A stretch of DNA of 64,000 bases. Source: Anthostomella pinea (Eukaryota > Ascomycota > Sordariomycetes > Xylariales > Xylariaceae). The notes under the pieces are model-generated. The model did no database searches and had not been told where the DNA came from. It was given only the letters and a program-made list of their open reading frames with translations. The position numbers and the translations under genes were made by a program. Below are positions 30,925 to 42,871 of the stretch, in pieces; position 1 is the stretch's first letter, and the number at the start of each line of letters is the position of its first letter. The stretch covers positions 1-64,000 of the forward strand of contig CAUWAG010000006.1 in NCBI GenBank assembly GCA_963556695.1, in the 5' to 3' direction.

Positions 30925-31949
30925 CCTCGGGGTTGTGTCTCCTTCTCTGGTTTGACTTCGAGTTTCTATTTGGGCAACGCCGTCTTTGGAAGGGGCACAA
31001 ACCCATCTAGCCCGACACTTCAGTTCCTACTAGAAAGACGCCGTATCTCGAAGAGGCACAAACCTCTATCCCGACACTGCGCCTTGTCAGGTGGCGAAAT
31101 CATTTCTCTTGGTCTGGGCTGGGCTAGTTGGCCAGGGTGTGTGCGGAATCATGTGTTTGCTATATCGTTGGCTTGTGCTGGGAGAAGAATGGAGAGTCGG
31201 TGTCTTTGACAACATTACCGCCCAAAATGTGTACCGAACTTTTAGGTACCTAGTTTGGCAGGAGTTCCTGGATGTTTGGCATTTGCCGCGCATAGGGTAG
31301 TATCTGAGTACATAGCTAGGCGAGACAATGACCACTTGCTTGCAACGGCTTCCTGACGTACCATGGTGGTTCTAGTGATCTTAGACTGGCAAATAAGGCG
31401 AGTGACTACTCATGGTAAGGAAAGGATCTTCCTCTGATGTCCATCCAGTATTCTTTGGTATTCGACGAGCTCGAATGAAGACCGGAGACATTGACGATAC
31501 CAAAGGGAAGAAGACTGGATGGACATCAATGTGAAGCGCGGTTGTGACATCAGCCACACTTATTGTACATCATGGCGGTGCTTGTGGCGGTGCTGCCCAC
31601 ATCGCGAGTGGGCACATGCATGCTGCGCGGTCAAATCGCGGTATCCAACCTCCAACGGTACCTTCCTTGGAGTATTTGTCGACCAAAGGTGTCCTGCCAT
31701 TACTTGAATATACCAGCCGCGACGCCCTCGATCTCCAGGCTAATGCACACGCGAGAAAACCTCCCCCGCTTACATCAATCGTTTCCAGACGGACGACCAT
31801 GCGACACGCAATCTGCGCTCCTCCTTCGCCCCGGGACGATCTGGGACCTTGAGCCATCTTGCCAGCCCTGAAGTAGCTGACGATCATTTATTACCTTCTG
31901 TAGCACGTACACATCCTGCCCCTGTTGCGGTGTCTAGCAGCTGCCCGAG
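30925..31949. other. Intergenic, no gene recognised
   Basis: An imperfect direct repeat occurs right after the helicase gene: about 45 bp at 30976-31018 resembles 31038-31078 (both with GGCACAAACC and CCCGACACT). Only overlapping short frames follow, none with a domain. The 5' region of the Spt8 gene lies at its right end. Confidence 0.5.
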
Positions 31950-34127
31950 ATGGACGATTACGAAAGGGACTCCAGCTCTGAGAACGAGCACGAGCAGGAG
32001 GACGACATCACTATGAACGATGCCGACGCCGACAACGACGCCGATGATGACAACGATAATGACAATGATAACGACAATCCCGAGCACGACGAAGACGACA
32101 ACGACAACGACGATGATGATGATGATGATGATCAGGACCAACACGACGACGAGGACGACGACGGCCAAGAGCAACAGCCCAGTGGCTTAAATGGGGCCGC
32201 CAATGCCGCTGCCGCTCGATCATCAGCTACACCAGGACCGCACTTGACACCCAAGTGGCAGCCCACAGTAAGCCCTGAAGTCCTCAACGCCAGGACGTAC
32301 GATATCGTGCCTACCATGGCCGCCCCCATGGCCACCAGCGTCAATGCGATAGCCATCACCCCTGATCTCCGCTACTGGATGACAGGTGGAAGCGACGGGT
32401 ATATACGGAAGTACGATGGGCCAGGCACAATCAACGGCAAGACCCTTTTAACCGTAGCGCAACGTCACCCTTTCGTCGATTCGGTCACCAAAGCTGGCGT
32501 GCTGATGTCGTACTGGGAGAACGCCGAGCCCTCAACTGCCTCGGCGCGTCAGGAAGATGTCGTCCTCAGCCCCGTGTACAGTTTGGCCGTGCAGTCGCAA
32601 GCCCTTTGGCTCCTGTCGGGCCTCGAGAGTGGAGGAATCAACTTGCAAAGCGTCCGCCACGACGAGGGAAAGCGCATCACCTGCTTGCAAAAGCACACCA
32701 ATGCCGTCAGCGTGCTGTCTCTTACCCCCGACGAGAAGAGTGTCTTGAGCGGAAGTTGGGACAAGAACATATTCGATTGGGATCTGAACACCGGGCTAGT
32801 ATCTCGGCAGTTTGACGGCAGGGGTGGCCAAATTTCCGCCATTGAGATCAGACCGGCTGGCGGTGCACCAGTACCTCCGGAGGCTGCCGAGGAGCCAGCC
32901 CCGAGTGACACTCTATCTCATGACAATGGCCAGCCTGGCACCGACGATGACTACGGATTTGGAGTAGACGGCGGGTTCGGCGTCAATGGCAAGATGGAAT
33001 CGAATGGCGCTGGTGCTAGTGGCAACAATACCCAGCCGCCAAACGGAGCCGACGGCATGGGGGACACCCAAGGCAGCCCTGCTAATGACAGTCTGTTCGG
33101 AGGCAGTCCAGCTGGAGGGTCAGATCTCTTTGGCGACGACGACGGGATGGGAGCTTTTGGGGGTGACGACGAGAACGAGTTCTCGCGCGCCATGAGGCAG
33201 GACACGGCACGGGACGCTGATGCGGATGCGGATGCCACATTGGGAGATTACGCTATATCTGGGCCGTCGTTCGATGCTGGAGCTGGCTCGGCACTCACTG
33301 TCCAGCCAGCGCCGGAGCCCCTGAAGCAAGACCCAGGGTCCCTCTTTGGGGATAGCAATATCGACTCGTTCGACGAAAGCCTCGCGAATGGCAACAACAA
33401 CAACAATGAGCCCTCATCGATCCCACCCGTGCCAGACTTTCCGATACCCCCTGTGAGTGATGCCTCGCTGCCGACGGAAAGCACCGTCATGTCGTCAACT
33501 GTGATACCAGCGACCCATGACGTGGCACCGCAGTCGCCATCAACCGTGCTCGCGGCGCCATCCACACTACAGCACGACGCCACGCAAACATCAGACAGCA
33601 CCTTCCTTTCGGCGTCGATCGATGGGATGCTACGGGTTTGGGACAGGCGGATGCCCAACCCCGTTGCGAGGATAGGTAATCGACCCGGTGTGCCTCCGTG
33701 GTGTATGGCAGCATGCTGGAGCCCCGACGGGAACTGGATCTACGCCGGACGTCGGAACGGCACGGTCGAGGAGTTCAACATACACAACGCGAGGGGAGGG
33801 CGGGCCGGCTGGCAGCCAGAGCGAGTGTTCAAGTTCCCTGGCGGCAGCGGGCCCGTGAGCTGCGTGCGGCCCATGGCCAACGGACGGCACCTCATCTGCG
33901 CATCCCACGACATCCTCCGCCTCTACGATCTCCGCTCCGAGCATCATTCGGTCAAGCACTCTCCGCCGCCCTTTCTCATCGTGCCTGGACCTCCCCGTGC
34001 TGGTGTTATATCCAGCCTGTATGTCGACGCGTCCAATCGCTTCATGCTCTCAGCAGCTGGCAATCGAGGATGGGAGGGCACATCCACTGAGGTCCTGATC
34101 GGATACGAGATCAATGTGCCGCCATAG
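31950..34127 (+). CDS. spt8: Spt8, WD40 subunit of the SAGA coactivator
   Basis: Single exon, 725 codons. SAGA is the nuclear histone acetyltransferase coactivator; Spt8 contacts TATA-binding protein and is a fungal-specific subunit. The first 75 residues are extremely acidic (long Asp/Glu/Asn runs), the hallmark N-terminus of Spt8. The propeller then starts with NAIAITPDLRYWMTGGSDGYIRKYD and continues with a blade VSVLSLTPDEKSVLSGSWDKN. A long disordered Gly/Asp/Ser insertion (about residues 305-540) splits the propeller before the closing blades (LSASIDGMLRVWDRRMPNP, CWSPDGNWIYAGRRNGTVEEF, RFMLSAAGNRGWEGTSTEVL). The Asp codon repeats at 32030-32160 are a likely length-variable tract. Confidence 0.92.
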   Translation: MDDYERDSSSENEHEQEDDITMNDADADNDADDDNDNDNDNDNPEHDEDDNDNDDDDDDDDQDQHDDEDDDGQEQQPSGLNGAANAAAARSSATPGPHLTPKWQPTVSPEVLNARTYDIVPTMAAPMATSVNAIAITPDLRYWMTGGSDGYIRKYDGPGTINGKTLLTVAQRHPFVDSVTKAGVLMSYWENAEPSTASARQEDVVLSPVYSLAVQSQALWLLSGLESGGINLQSVRHDEGKRITCLQKHTNAVSVLSLTPDEKSVLSGSWDKNIFDWDLNTGLVSRQFDGRGGQISAIEIRPAGGAPVPPEAAEEPAPSDTLSHDNGQPGTDDDYGFGVDGGFGVNGKMESNGAGASGNNTQPPNGADGMGDTQGSPANDSLFGGSPAGGSDLFGDDDGMGAFGGDDENEFSRAMRQDTARDADADADATLGDYAISGPSFDAGAGSALTVQPAPEPLKQDPGSLFGDSNIDSFDESLANGNNNNNEPSSIPPVPDFPIPPVSDASLPTESTVMSSTVIPATHDVAPQSPSTVLAAPSTLQHDATQTSDSTFLSASIDGMLRVWDRRMPNPVARIGNRPGVPPWCMAACWSPDGNWIYAGRRNGTVEEFNIHNARGGRAGWQPERVFKFPGGSGPVSCVRPMANGRHLICASHDILRLYDLRSEHHSVKHSPPPFLIVPGPPRAGVISSLYVDASNRFMLSAAGNRGWEGTSTEVLIGYEINVPP

Positions 34128-34849
34128 CCCACCGGGCATATGGAATACGCACGTTTGCTTAGTGGCAGACTTGAGTCTCTAGTTGGACCTTTGGCCTGTA
34201 GAAAACCGTATCCCTTGAGAAGCTGTTTCTAAACTCGGTAATAGGGTAATAGTAATGAATAGAGTCGCTTGTGTGGTGAATTACCCACGCTGGCTTCTTC
34301 GTACGGCATGCTACAATCTACAACTTCTATTGTTTGGCCTGCTTTCTGGCCATGTGCTTGTTGTAGCCCTCCGGACGTACGCAGTTATTAACTCGACTAT
34401 GTATTGTGAGGTAAATGTGAGCGGAACACAACTTTATATGTAGGTAGTATGTGCTGGCCAACTTGGTGGGCGATGTGTGAGAAGTACAATTGTGCTCCCT
34501 TTTAACACACCCACCTTTGATACGAAGGTCATACATGTACATGTGAGCAAAGACCAACTCTGACACGCATTATTGAGTTCGTTCTTGTACCATCCGTGTT
34601 ACCAGTGATGTATACCGTTCACAGTGCTTGCAGTATCATGCGCGGGTTGTACTCACATACAAAGTCGCGCACATGTATGTATACAAGTATTTAATCAATT
34701 GCTATTGACGTGAATTAACTCTATGTGACACATTCTACATTATAGTCGTACATCTCCCCGGCAGACCATAGTCGCTGAGGTGTACACAATCATCTTGATC
34801 CAAGTTCCTCCAAGAAAGGTCGGCTGCGTGAACTGTCCAGTCGATCCGT
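34128..34849. other. Convergent intergenic region
   Basis: Lies between the 3' ends of spt8 and the minus-strand Rds1-like gene. AT-rich, with repeated ACATGTA-type motifs near 34535 and 34670. No gene seen. Confidence 0.5.
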
Positions 34850-36250
34850 TCAGCCAGCCTGGTAGATGGCCAAAGCGTTGACGAAGGGGTTGATCATGGT
34901 CAAGTTGAACGGCGTCACGGGCAACTCCCGGTCCGTGATGGCCAGGAACATGGTGCCGTTGGCCGCTGGGTCACCCTCGTACGTGGAGGTGTTGGGTTGG
35001 ATCGTGTACGCCGTGTTGCCGCTGATGTTCATCAAGGGCGAGTAGGTCACGTTGAGCTGGGACACCCAGGCAGCGAACTTGGGGCTGCCCGCGGTGGTCG
35101 AGGTCACGTAGCTGTTGTTGGGACCGACGGGTAGGCCGGGCTCGTCCCAAGACAGGAAGACCTGGCGGCCAGGGTACGACAAGGGGATAGACCGGTTGTG
35201 TGTGATGGCAGGCGCACAGCTCTCGCCCTGCTTGGTAGCATCCACACAGGCCTCGCCGGCGTTGATGTCGGCAGTGCTGAGGGTGTTGGTGTACCCGGTG
35301 GTGGTCTCGTTCCAGACGTTGGAACCGTCAATGCGCGCCGGGTTGGGCTGGTTGAGGATGTTCAATGACGGGAAGTTCTGCCAGATGAGGCGGGTCTGGT
35401 CCTCGGGGCACGACGAGATGTACGGTGCCAGGAGCGTCCAAGCCCAGGATTGCGGAATACCGACTTCGAACCACACTGGCATGGGGAAGAGTCCTTCGAA
35501 CTGGCGGAAGATCATCTGCTGTCGGGCCTCGGTGGAGATGGACTGCAGCAGGAGCTGACCGGTCTCGCGAGAGTCGAGGTGGTTGAGGAAACCGTAGACG
35601 CCGGACTCTCCGAATCGGGTCAGCTTCTGCGAGAAGTCGATGTACTCGGTGACATTCATGGCCGGGTAGTTGTACGTGCACTGCTTGGGTGCTTGGGGCC
35701 CAAGCATGTTGGTGAGCAGAGTAGCATGACCGACTTCCTGATCGGCCATGAACTCCAGGAGGGCGCGGTCCTCGGCGGTAAGGCCTACAGCCTCAAAGTC
35801 CTCGACGGAAAAGGTGGCGAGTCCCCAGTGGAAGAGATCGAGCTCGATCCACTCCTGATACAGACCCAGTGCGATGGACTCGTAGTCGAAGTCGCTCTGG
35901 ACTCGGTACACGGGCTCGGAGCCATTGGTGCCTAGACCGCCAGCAGGGGTATAGGGGGCAGGCTGAGGCTCATGAAGCTTTCCGTCGGCGGGATACTGGA
36001 GCTTGTAGGGCTCGGGCGGGTGGGCGGCGACGGTGGCCGCCAGGACGACGGTCGAGAGTGCACCGGTGGTGGTTGGCGGCGGCCCGGTGTAAGATCCGTG
36101 AGAAGTGACGTTAGTGACAGGCACTGTTTCGTCGGTGACGGATGGCATGGAGGTGAAAGTAGTCGTTGCCTCGGAGACGACGGGGACTGCGAGAGTTCGC
36201 GAGACGAATGTGATGACGCTGGCGCGCGCCAGTGCCTTGTGTCCGACCAT
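34850..36250 (-). CDS. Rds1/LsdA-like protein with ferritin-like domain
   Basis: Single exon of 466 codons. Relatives are S. pombe Rds1 (stress-responsive) and Aspergillus LsdA (late sexual development); biochemical function is unknown. The N-terminus (MVGHKALARASVITFVSRTL) may be a weak signal sequence, followed by a Thr/Pro-rich stretch. The ferritin-2-type helical domain begins around residue 120 (IALGLYQEWIELDLFHWGL, then EFMADQEVGHATLLTNML) and includes the conserved Glu/His pairs. The C-terminal half is a beta-rich region with many N-glycosylation sites (NVT, NNS, NWS-like), fitting a secreted protein. TATATA lies at about 36327, some 75 bp before the start codon. Confidence 0.85.
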   Translation of the reverse strand: MVGHKALARASVITFVSRTLAVPVVSEATTTFTSMPSVTDETVPVTNVTSHGSYTGPPPTTTGALSTVVLAATVAAHPPEPYKLQYPADGKLHEPQPAPYTPAGGLGTNGSEPVYRVQSDFDYESIALGLYQEWIELDLFHWGLATFSVEDFEAVGLTAEDRALLEFMADQEVGHATLLTNMLGPQAPKQCTYNYPAMNVTEYIDFSQKLTRFGESGVYGFLNHLDSRETGQLLLQSISTEARQQMIFRQFEGLFPMPVWFEVGIPQSWAWTLLAPYISSCPEDQTRLIWQNFPSLNILNQPNPARIDGSNVWNETTTGYTNTLSTADINAGEACVDATKQGESCAPAITHNRSIPLSYPGRQVFLSWDEPGLPVGPNNSYVTSTTAGSPKFAAWVSQLNVTYSPLMNISGNTAYTIQPNTSTYEGDPAANGTMFLAITDRELPVTPFNLTMINPFVNALAIYQAG

Positions 36251-38411
36251 TTTGGCTGATTGTGATGGGTGGTGATGGTGGTGTGGGAGTAGATTTCAAG
36301 CCTTATTGCGAGAGGAAGGGAAAGGTTATATATGCGTCTCGCCGCCTTCTGGTAACCACTAGGTATGGGTCACACTGCTGCCGTGAAGACAACTCCGAAA
36401 TGAGTAGACATCGTGTGCCACCGCGGACACGTCGGCGGCGTCATCGTTGCAACCTGGCAGTACCTTGGCAAGGTAGAGCTACCAGAGACCACAGGTAAGT
36501 TTGGCCATGACCAAAGTCACCAGCAAAGTAGCACACCATAGCGTGTCGTGATGGTTACGTGACCGAATCTTGGTGAAGCAGGGGGTGGCCCTTGGGAGGT
36601 TGACGAGTGATGACATCGACCACTTCGCTCGATGCCTCCCGCATGCCGGTCGTCTCGGCAGTTGAAAGGCAGTTGGACAAGGCGCAACACGTGCGAGGCA
36701 GGGGAGCTCCATGTTCATTGTTGGAGCGGACTTGCATCCGTCCACTCGTGATAGATGGTCTCTTGTACCTTGCATCTTGATGAGGAATCATTGAGGATCG
36801 CCCGCTATGACTGATATCGGATCGGCGTCAAGACAAGCAATTTCTCCCCACAAACAACGTTCACTAAGAACTGCCGGAGCTTTCTGGCAAGTGACCGGAC
36901 CTACCTGTTGCAGTGGTTTCGACGCAAGCCCAGGACCGAACTTGTTGGCAGCGTCACTTTGGCAGTTGCCAGTTGGCGCTGGCAAAGACGGACGATATCT
37001 GCGCAGGCAGGCGTCCAAGGCGTTCGGGGGTCGCCTCATCAGCCTGGTGTTATGGTGGCCGTTCTGCCGTTGTTGGGGTCCGGGGACACTCCCGAGGTCA
37101 ACAGGGAGGAGGGAAAACCGTGACACCGTCTCGGCCATCTTGCCAGCTTGCGCGTGCATCTGCATCTGCATCTGCATCTGGAATCTGCAGTGCACCGTTG
37201 ACCATTGACCACCGGCGCATACCCTCCGGCGACAGGCATACAAGCATATTGGCGAAGACCACCCCCTGGTCTCTGGTCTCTGGTCTCTTCTCTCGTTGGT
37301 ACGTAGCCGACACAGAATGGTGACGTTGGGAAATGAAGAGCCAGTCTGGAGAGGTCGATGACGACAACGATTCGAGGTCGATCATTAATGATTCCAAGGT
37401 TGGTTGCCAGTTGCGGGCCCCCGGGCGCGGATGTTGTGCGGAGCGGGCCACCGGGCCCCAGCATCGTTCAAACTTCCAAGAGGCAAGAACCAGACAGCCA
37501 AACAGCCCAGGTCTGCTACTACAACTTTGCGACTTCTCTCGGGCATGGGCCGGCATTGGAAATAGCGCAGTTGATAAACCACGGCCCGTTGATTAAGGTA
37601 AAGTAGGTAGAGATCCACAGCAGGGCGGGTGACTCGTCTAGCCGTCTTGAGGACTCGATGGAAACTCCCCAGCCACTCTGCTTTGTCGGTGCCAGTGGTC
37701 CTACAGTGGTTCAAACTGTTCATGTGAATAAACCAAACAGCCACAACACCACCTATCATACAATACAACAGCAGTCGACCCAAAAACGAGGAAAGAAATT
37801 TGGGGGAAAATATCATCAGTATCTCCGAGTATTTCTCTTTCTGTAGTTTTAATTAGCATTATCATTGCTTAAACGATCGTGGTTTTATTGCTTTGCGAAT
37901 TGAAAGTGGGGTGTTTGTCAGGTTTATTCTGTCCAGCGGATGACAAGTCCGGTCCTTGGTTGTCCACCAAACGAGACGTCGGCCAACGGTTCTATGGTAT
38001 AGGTAGTATATTTATAAAGAGTCTTCCGACCACCAACATTGGAACTTGACTGCATGCGTTGACATGGTGAGGGGGTGATGTGCAGACACAGGTGGTCTTT
38101 CCATGGGGAACATTAAAAACGGCTTCATTAGGAAGGTCATATTGAGAATTGGAGAAACAGCTGCACACATACCTTACCTAACCTACAGAAGGTACCTTAC
38201 ACTGGCCTATACGAGAATGGGGTAGGATGCACTGTTATTCCGTCTGCAACTTTGCTGTCGTTCACTCACCGACATTGCAGCATTATCCATACTACTATCA
38301 CCAATGGTTGCAGGCAATAGAGATATTCAGGTGAGGTCAGCTTTCGCGACTATCCAAACTTGGGTATTCTGTGAAATATAATCATTCCCCATCACAGCTG
38401 GACGAGCGAGC
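36251..38411. other. Long intergenic region with microsatellites
   Basis: Divergent promoter space for the Rds1-like and GH92 genes. It holds a (GCATCT)4 tract near 37157-37181 and a (GGTCTCT)3-like tract near 37265-37287. Overlapping short frames on both strands show no domain, and I see no gene in it. Confidence 0.5.
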
Positions 38412-40836
38412 ATGGCTCCTTGTAAGCGGTCGAGCTGGATTTCCCCGCAGCTCTGTCTTCTCCTCGTCCACCTCGTCTTGCCCTTCGCAGTGGCCGGCGC
38501 CGATGTTCTGCAGTTCATCGACCCTCTCATCGGCAGTACGAACGGGGGCAATGTTTTCGCCGGAGCCACACGACCATACGCTCTGGCAAAGCCCGTCGCC
38601 GACGTCGACGGGCAGAACACCGGAGGCTTTGCGACAGATGGGTCGAACATCGTCGGCTTCTCCGCCGTGCACGACTCGGGGACCGGCGGAAACCCGAGCT
38701 TGGGAAACTTTCCGCTGTTCCCTAAGCTCTGTCCGGGAGACGAGGTCAGCAACTGCAAATTCCTGATCGCCGACCGCGCGACCCCCTATGTCACAGACTC
38801 GGTCGTCTCCAGGCCGGGCTATTTTGGTGTGGACATGGCATCCGGAGTCAAGGTGAGCATGACTTCCAGTGAGCATGCCGCCCTGTTTCGATTCGAATTC
38901 CCAGACGGGGAGGGTGAGCACCCCATGGTACTGCTGGACCTCACGGATCTGTGGAAAAGCCGCCAGAACGCGTCCATCAGTGTCGACGCCGACGGCGCTC
39001 GGATGAAGGGAAATGGCACCTTCCTCCCGAGCTTTGGCGCTGGTTCCTATGTGATGCACTTTTGTGTCGACTTTTTCGGAGGGCAAGTCTTCGACGGTGG
39101 GGTGTGGGTGAATAATCGTGGCGGCACGGAACCAAAGGACCTCTTCGTAACCCGTGGCTTCAACCTCTTCTACCTTGAAGCTGGAGGCTGGGCACGCTTC
39201 GAGGGTTTGTCGAACAACACGTTGACCGCGAGGATGGGCATCAGTTTCATCAGTGCTGACCAGGCCTGTCAGAGCGCCACAACGGAGATTCCTGATCCAT
39301 CCAACGATTTCGATAGACTTGTGGCCGAGACGGAAGATGCCTGGCGGGAGAAACTCAGCCCGATGTCCATAAATCCGGGCGGTGCGAGCGAGGAACTGCA
39401 GTCGAGTTTCTGGAGCGGGCTGTATCGAAGTATGATCTCCCCGCAGAACTACACAGGCGAGAACCCACACTGGGACAGTGGTATCCCGTATTTCGACTCC
39501 TTCTACTGCCTGTGGGATGCCTTCCGTGTTCAACATCCGATTCTCACCATCGTGGACCCCAATGCACAGGTGCAGATGATCAACTCGTTGCTTGACATAT
39601 TCGAGCATGAGGGCTGGCTGCCCGATTGTCACATGTCTCTCTGCAATGGATGGACACAGGGCGGGTCCAACGCGGACGTGGTCATCGTAGATGCCTACGT
39701 CAAAAATCTGACTGGCATTGACTGGGATCTCGCTTTGAAGGCAGTCGTCCAGGATGCTGAGGTCGAGCCGTTAGAATGGGCCTACCATGGGCGAGGGGGC
39801 CTCGAGAGCTGGAAAGATCTCTCGTACATACCGTATCTGGACTTTGATCCGGCCGGGTTTGGCACAAATTCGCGGAGTATCTCGAGGACCCTCGAGTACG
39901 CCTACGACGATTACTGTCTCGGTGTACTGGCGCAGGGGCTTGGCCATGACGACCTGTACGACAAGTACGCGACGAGAAGCACCAACTGGCAGCATCTCTG
40001 GAGAGCGCAGCAGACTTCGCTCATCAATGGTAGTGACACGGGATTCGAAGGATTCTTTCAACCCAAATACCAGAATGGCACCTGGGGATTTCAGGACCCG
40101 ATTGCCTGCTCGTCACTTGCCGACTTCTGCTCGTTGACCACCAACCCGAGCGAGACCTTCGAGGCGAGCGTGTGGCAATACCAGTTGTGAGCCGGCCGCA
40201 ATTATGCCTATTCTTGCCCCTCGGAAGTATACTAACGTCCTCTACAGTCTGGTACCTCAATCAATGTCGACCTTGATCGTACTGATGGGTAGCGAGGAGT
40301 CATTCATAGAGCGCCTCGACTTTTTCCACACATCGGGGCTGGCGGACATCTCGAACGAGCCAGTCTTCTCGACGGTCTACCTGTACCACTATGCCGGTCG
40401 GCCGGGTCTGTCTGCCAAACGTCTGCACACGTATATTCCGTCGGCCTTCAATGCCTCTCACGGAGGCCTGCCTGGCAACGACGATTCAGGCTCGATGGGA
40501 GCGTTTGTGGTGTTTGGCATGCTGGGTCTCTTTCCCATGGCCGGACAAGATGTATACCTGATATCTGCACCGTTCTTTGCCGAGGTGAACATCACGAGCC
40601 CCCTCACAGGCAAGACGGCGCAGATTAAGACCACGGGGTTCGATGCCGGCTATGAGAACATCTTCATCCAGAACGTCACGGTCAACGGACAGCCGTGGAC
40701 AAAGTCTTGGATTGGCCACAGCCTCTTCACCGAGGGCTGGACGATGGAGCTGGTGCTTGGAAATCAGGAATCCGAATGGGGTACGAAGGTCGAAGACCGG
40801 CCGCCGAGCTGGGGAGGAGCGAACGTTGTTGTGTGA
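38412..40836 (+). CDS. Glycoside hydrolase family 92 alpha-mannosidase, secreted
   Basis: GH92 enzymes are calcium-dependent exo-alpha-mannosidases acting on mannans and N-glycans. Exons 38412-40186 and 40248-40836 give about 787 residues, a normal length. The intron has a perfect TACTAAC branch site (about 40229). A signal peptide (LCLLLVHLVLPFAVAGA) precedes the family opening FIDPLIGSTNGGNVFAGATRPY. Further family blocks are SAVHDSGTGG, SFYCLWDAFRVQHPI, GWLPDCHMSLCNGWTQGGSNADVV (usual pattern G-x-P-x-W...GDSA, here divergent), ISNEPVFSTVYLYHYAGRP and LPGNDDSGSMGAFVVFGMLGLFP with the acid residues of the second domain. The Trp-to-Cys/His changes near the substrate loop suggest altered specificity, not loss. 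Secreted. Confidence 0.92.
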
Positions 40837-41677
40837 AGCATTCAAATGCTTTGGCCACTCCTACCGGTACTTACCTATGCATACATGTACGCCATAGTGA
40901 GGGCTTGCACCAACTGATAGTATACAATTCTGTGTATCCCTACATGGGCACCTGTGGGCAGGCTATCACGGGCAACGCGAGTCGAGTCGGCAAACCACAA
41001 ATTTCGGCTGTATGCCAAAGTGATGGTTGACGTGTAGGTACACTGAGCTCCCTCATAAGTCTCTGTACACCACCCGTCTCAGCAAACAACGGTAAGCTAA
41101 ATCTATCGAATTGGAATAAGCGTACCGGAATAAGCACTCACTGTAGTGTACCAAAATAAAGCTGCTTATTCCTGTACGCTTATTCCAGTAGCATACGGTA
41201 TGGGCAGCCTGTCAAGATAGGGGCCCAGTGTGTGCCTGCGTCTGCCAGCCGGCACACTGCTTCCGCAGCTGGAGGTGCCAGGTGGGTGCCAGGTGGGTGC
41301 CATTCTGCCGTCTGTCAGATTAGGGTAGCCTGCAGGTGCCTCTAACGTTAGTGAGTGACGCAATCAATCAATGCCACCTGCACCTTGGAAGGTCCGTTGT
41401 CTTTGTTCATGCCGCGTCCAGATGAATACTTCCACCATCTCGTCGCGAATACATACTTTACCTATCAGCGTATGAACACCGGCTTACCTCCACTGCCCTA
41501 TCTGCACTGAGCCAGTATCACACGCTCAAACAGGCAGCCCCATTCGACACCCACGCCGACGACGACGACTTGCGGAACGCCCGTTCCCAACGCAACACCT
41601 TGCGCAACTGACTACTTGCAAGCAGCTAGCCCCTCGACCCTCGACCCTCGACCTTGGACAACAAGATTTGTTCTAGC
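40837..41677. other. Intergenic region
   Basis: No gene seen. It holds a 76-bp inverted-repeat structure (listed separately) and, at 41272-41302, tandem GGTGCCAGGTG-type repeats. Three CCCTCGACC-like copies at 41630-41653 precede the next gene. Confidence 0.5.
41112..41187. repeat. 24-bp inverted repeat with 28-bp spacer
   Basis: The left arm (41112-41135) and right arm (41164-41187) are reverse complements over 24 bp with one mismatch. Each arm is itself two direct copies of GGAATAAGC around a GTAC core. It could be a tiny MITE-like remnant, a hairpin in a transcript, or a paired regulator-binding site. No target duplication is obvious. Confidence 0.75.
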
Positions 41678-42871
41678 ATGGGCATGGGCATGGGCGTCGA
41701 CTGCGACACACCGAGCAGCGCCGGCCCTGCAGCCAATCCGGCGCTCTGCTCGTCCTCGCGAAAGCGCAAGCTCCCCGATACGTGGACCGACGCGCCGCGA
41801 CCTTCCAACCGCGCCAACACACCCAATCTCGACAGTATCGGTGCAACAAAGCAACCAGACGGAGGCAAACCCAAGAAGGCGAGAAAGGCACAGGCAGAAC
41901 AGGAGGAGAAGCGCCTGAGGAGGTCAGCATTGGCCTGTTGGTTTTATAACGAGAACATGCGCATGCTGACTGCTGGTTCCTCACCCAGGTTTCGCGCCAA
42001 AGCTCCCCAAACCTTCAATGATGTCTACGAAAGGGCGACGTCGCAGCGGTCCGTCACTCCAGCCCTCTGCAGAGCACCACGAATGCCGCTAACCCTCTAC
42101 CCCCAGTTTCTACGTCCTAAACAGATCCCGAGCTGGCACCGCTGAATGCCCCGAGGAACTCGTGGAGATGACTGGGTCTACCGGCAATATCTACGCCGTA
42201 CACGTCGCCCAGCAGCCCACGTGTACCTGTCCCCATTCCCAGAACGGTCACCAGTGCAAGCATGTACTCTACGTGAGCGCGCATCCCCCTGTGTACACGC
42301 TCACGTTGACCTGACAGCCATCGATAGGTTCTGTCGAGAGTGCTTCACGCGCGTTTCGACCTAGTATACCAGCTTGCTCTTCTATCTACCGAGCTCCAGG
42401 ACATATTCCGAAGTGCGCCCCCTATCGAGGTTGGCGACGATACCAGCAAAAAGGGTGCCGACAAGAACCGGAAGGCCGTAGAGGGAGACTGTCCGATCTG
42501 TTTCACGCTTTTCGAAGCTGGCGAAGATATCGTCTACTGCCGTGCTACCTGCGGCCAGAATATCCATCAGGAGTGTTTCGAGATGTGGGCTGCGACCAAG
42601 CGCAAGAGTGCCAGGGACCAAGTCACATGTCCCATGTGCCGAACCCCGTGGCAAGGAGACGACGACATGGTCAAGAAAATCAAAAAGACAGGCATTCCCG
42701 GCCCAGATGGATACGTCAACGTCGCTGACCAACTTGGACTCAGTCAGAAAAGAGGTACGATGGTATCGAGCACGTCCCATTTCTCCAATCCACTGTTAAC
42801 GATTAGATACAGACACGAGCACCTACTACTCCGGTCCTCGCCGCGGTCAGCGATACACGGGTTGGTGGTGA
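41678..42871 (+). CDS. SWIM and RING zinc-finger protein, probable E3 ubiquitin ligase
   Basis: Five exons by splice signals and frame: 41678-41922, 41989-42048, 42107-42272, 42328-42754, 42813-42871; about 318 residues. The ATG chosen begins MGMGMGVDCD. A disordered basic N-terminus leads to the SWIM finger (HVAQQPTCTCPHSQNGHQCKHVLY, Cys-x-Cys...Cys-x-His). The RING finger follows (CPICFTLFEAGEDIVYC, CGQNIHQECFEMW, CPMCRTPW). A short Arg/Gly tail ends in TGWW. The architecture resembles ZSWIM2/MEX-type ligases and small fungal SWIM-RING proteins. Substrates are unknown. Confidence 0.85.

Noticed and set aside
38382..39632. 416-codon antisense ORF under the GH92 gene
   Set aside because: It mirrors the codon pattern of the conserved GH92 frame and has no domain of its own.
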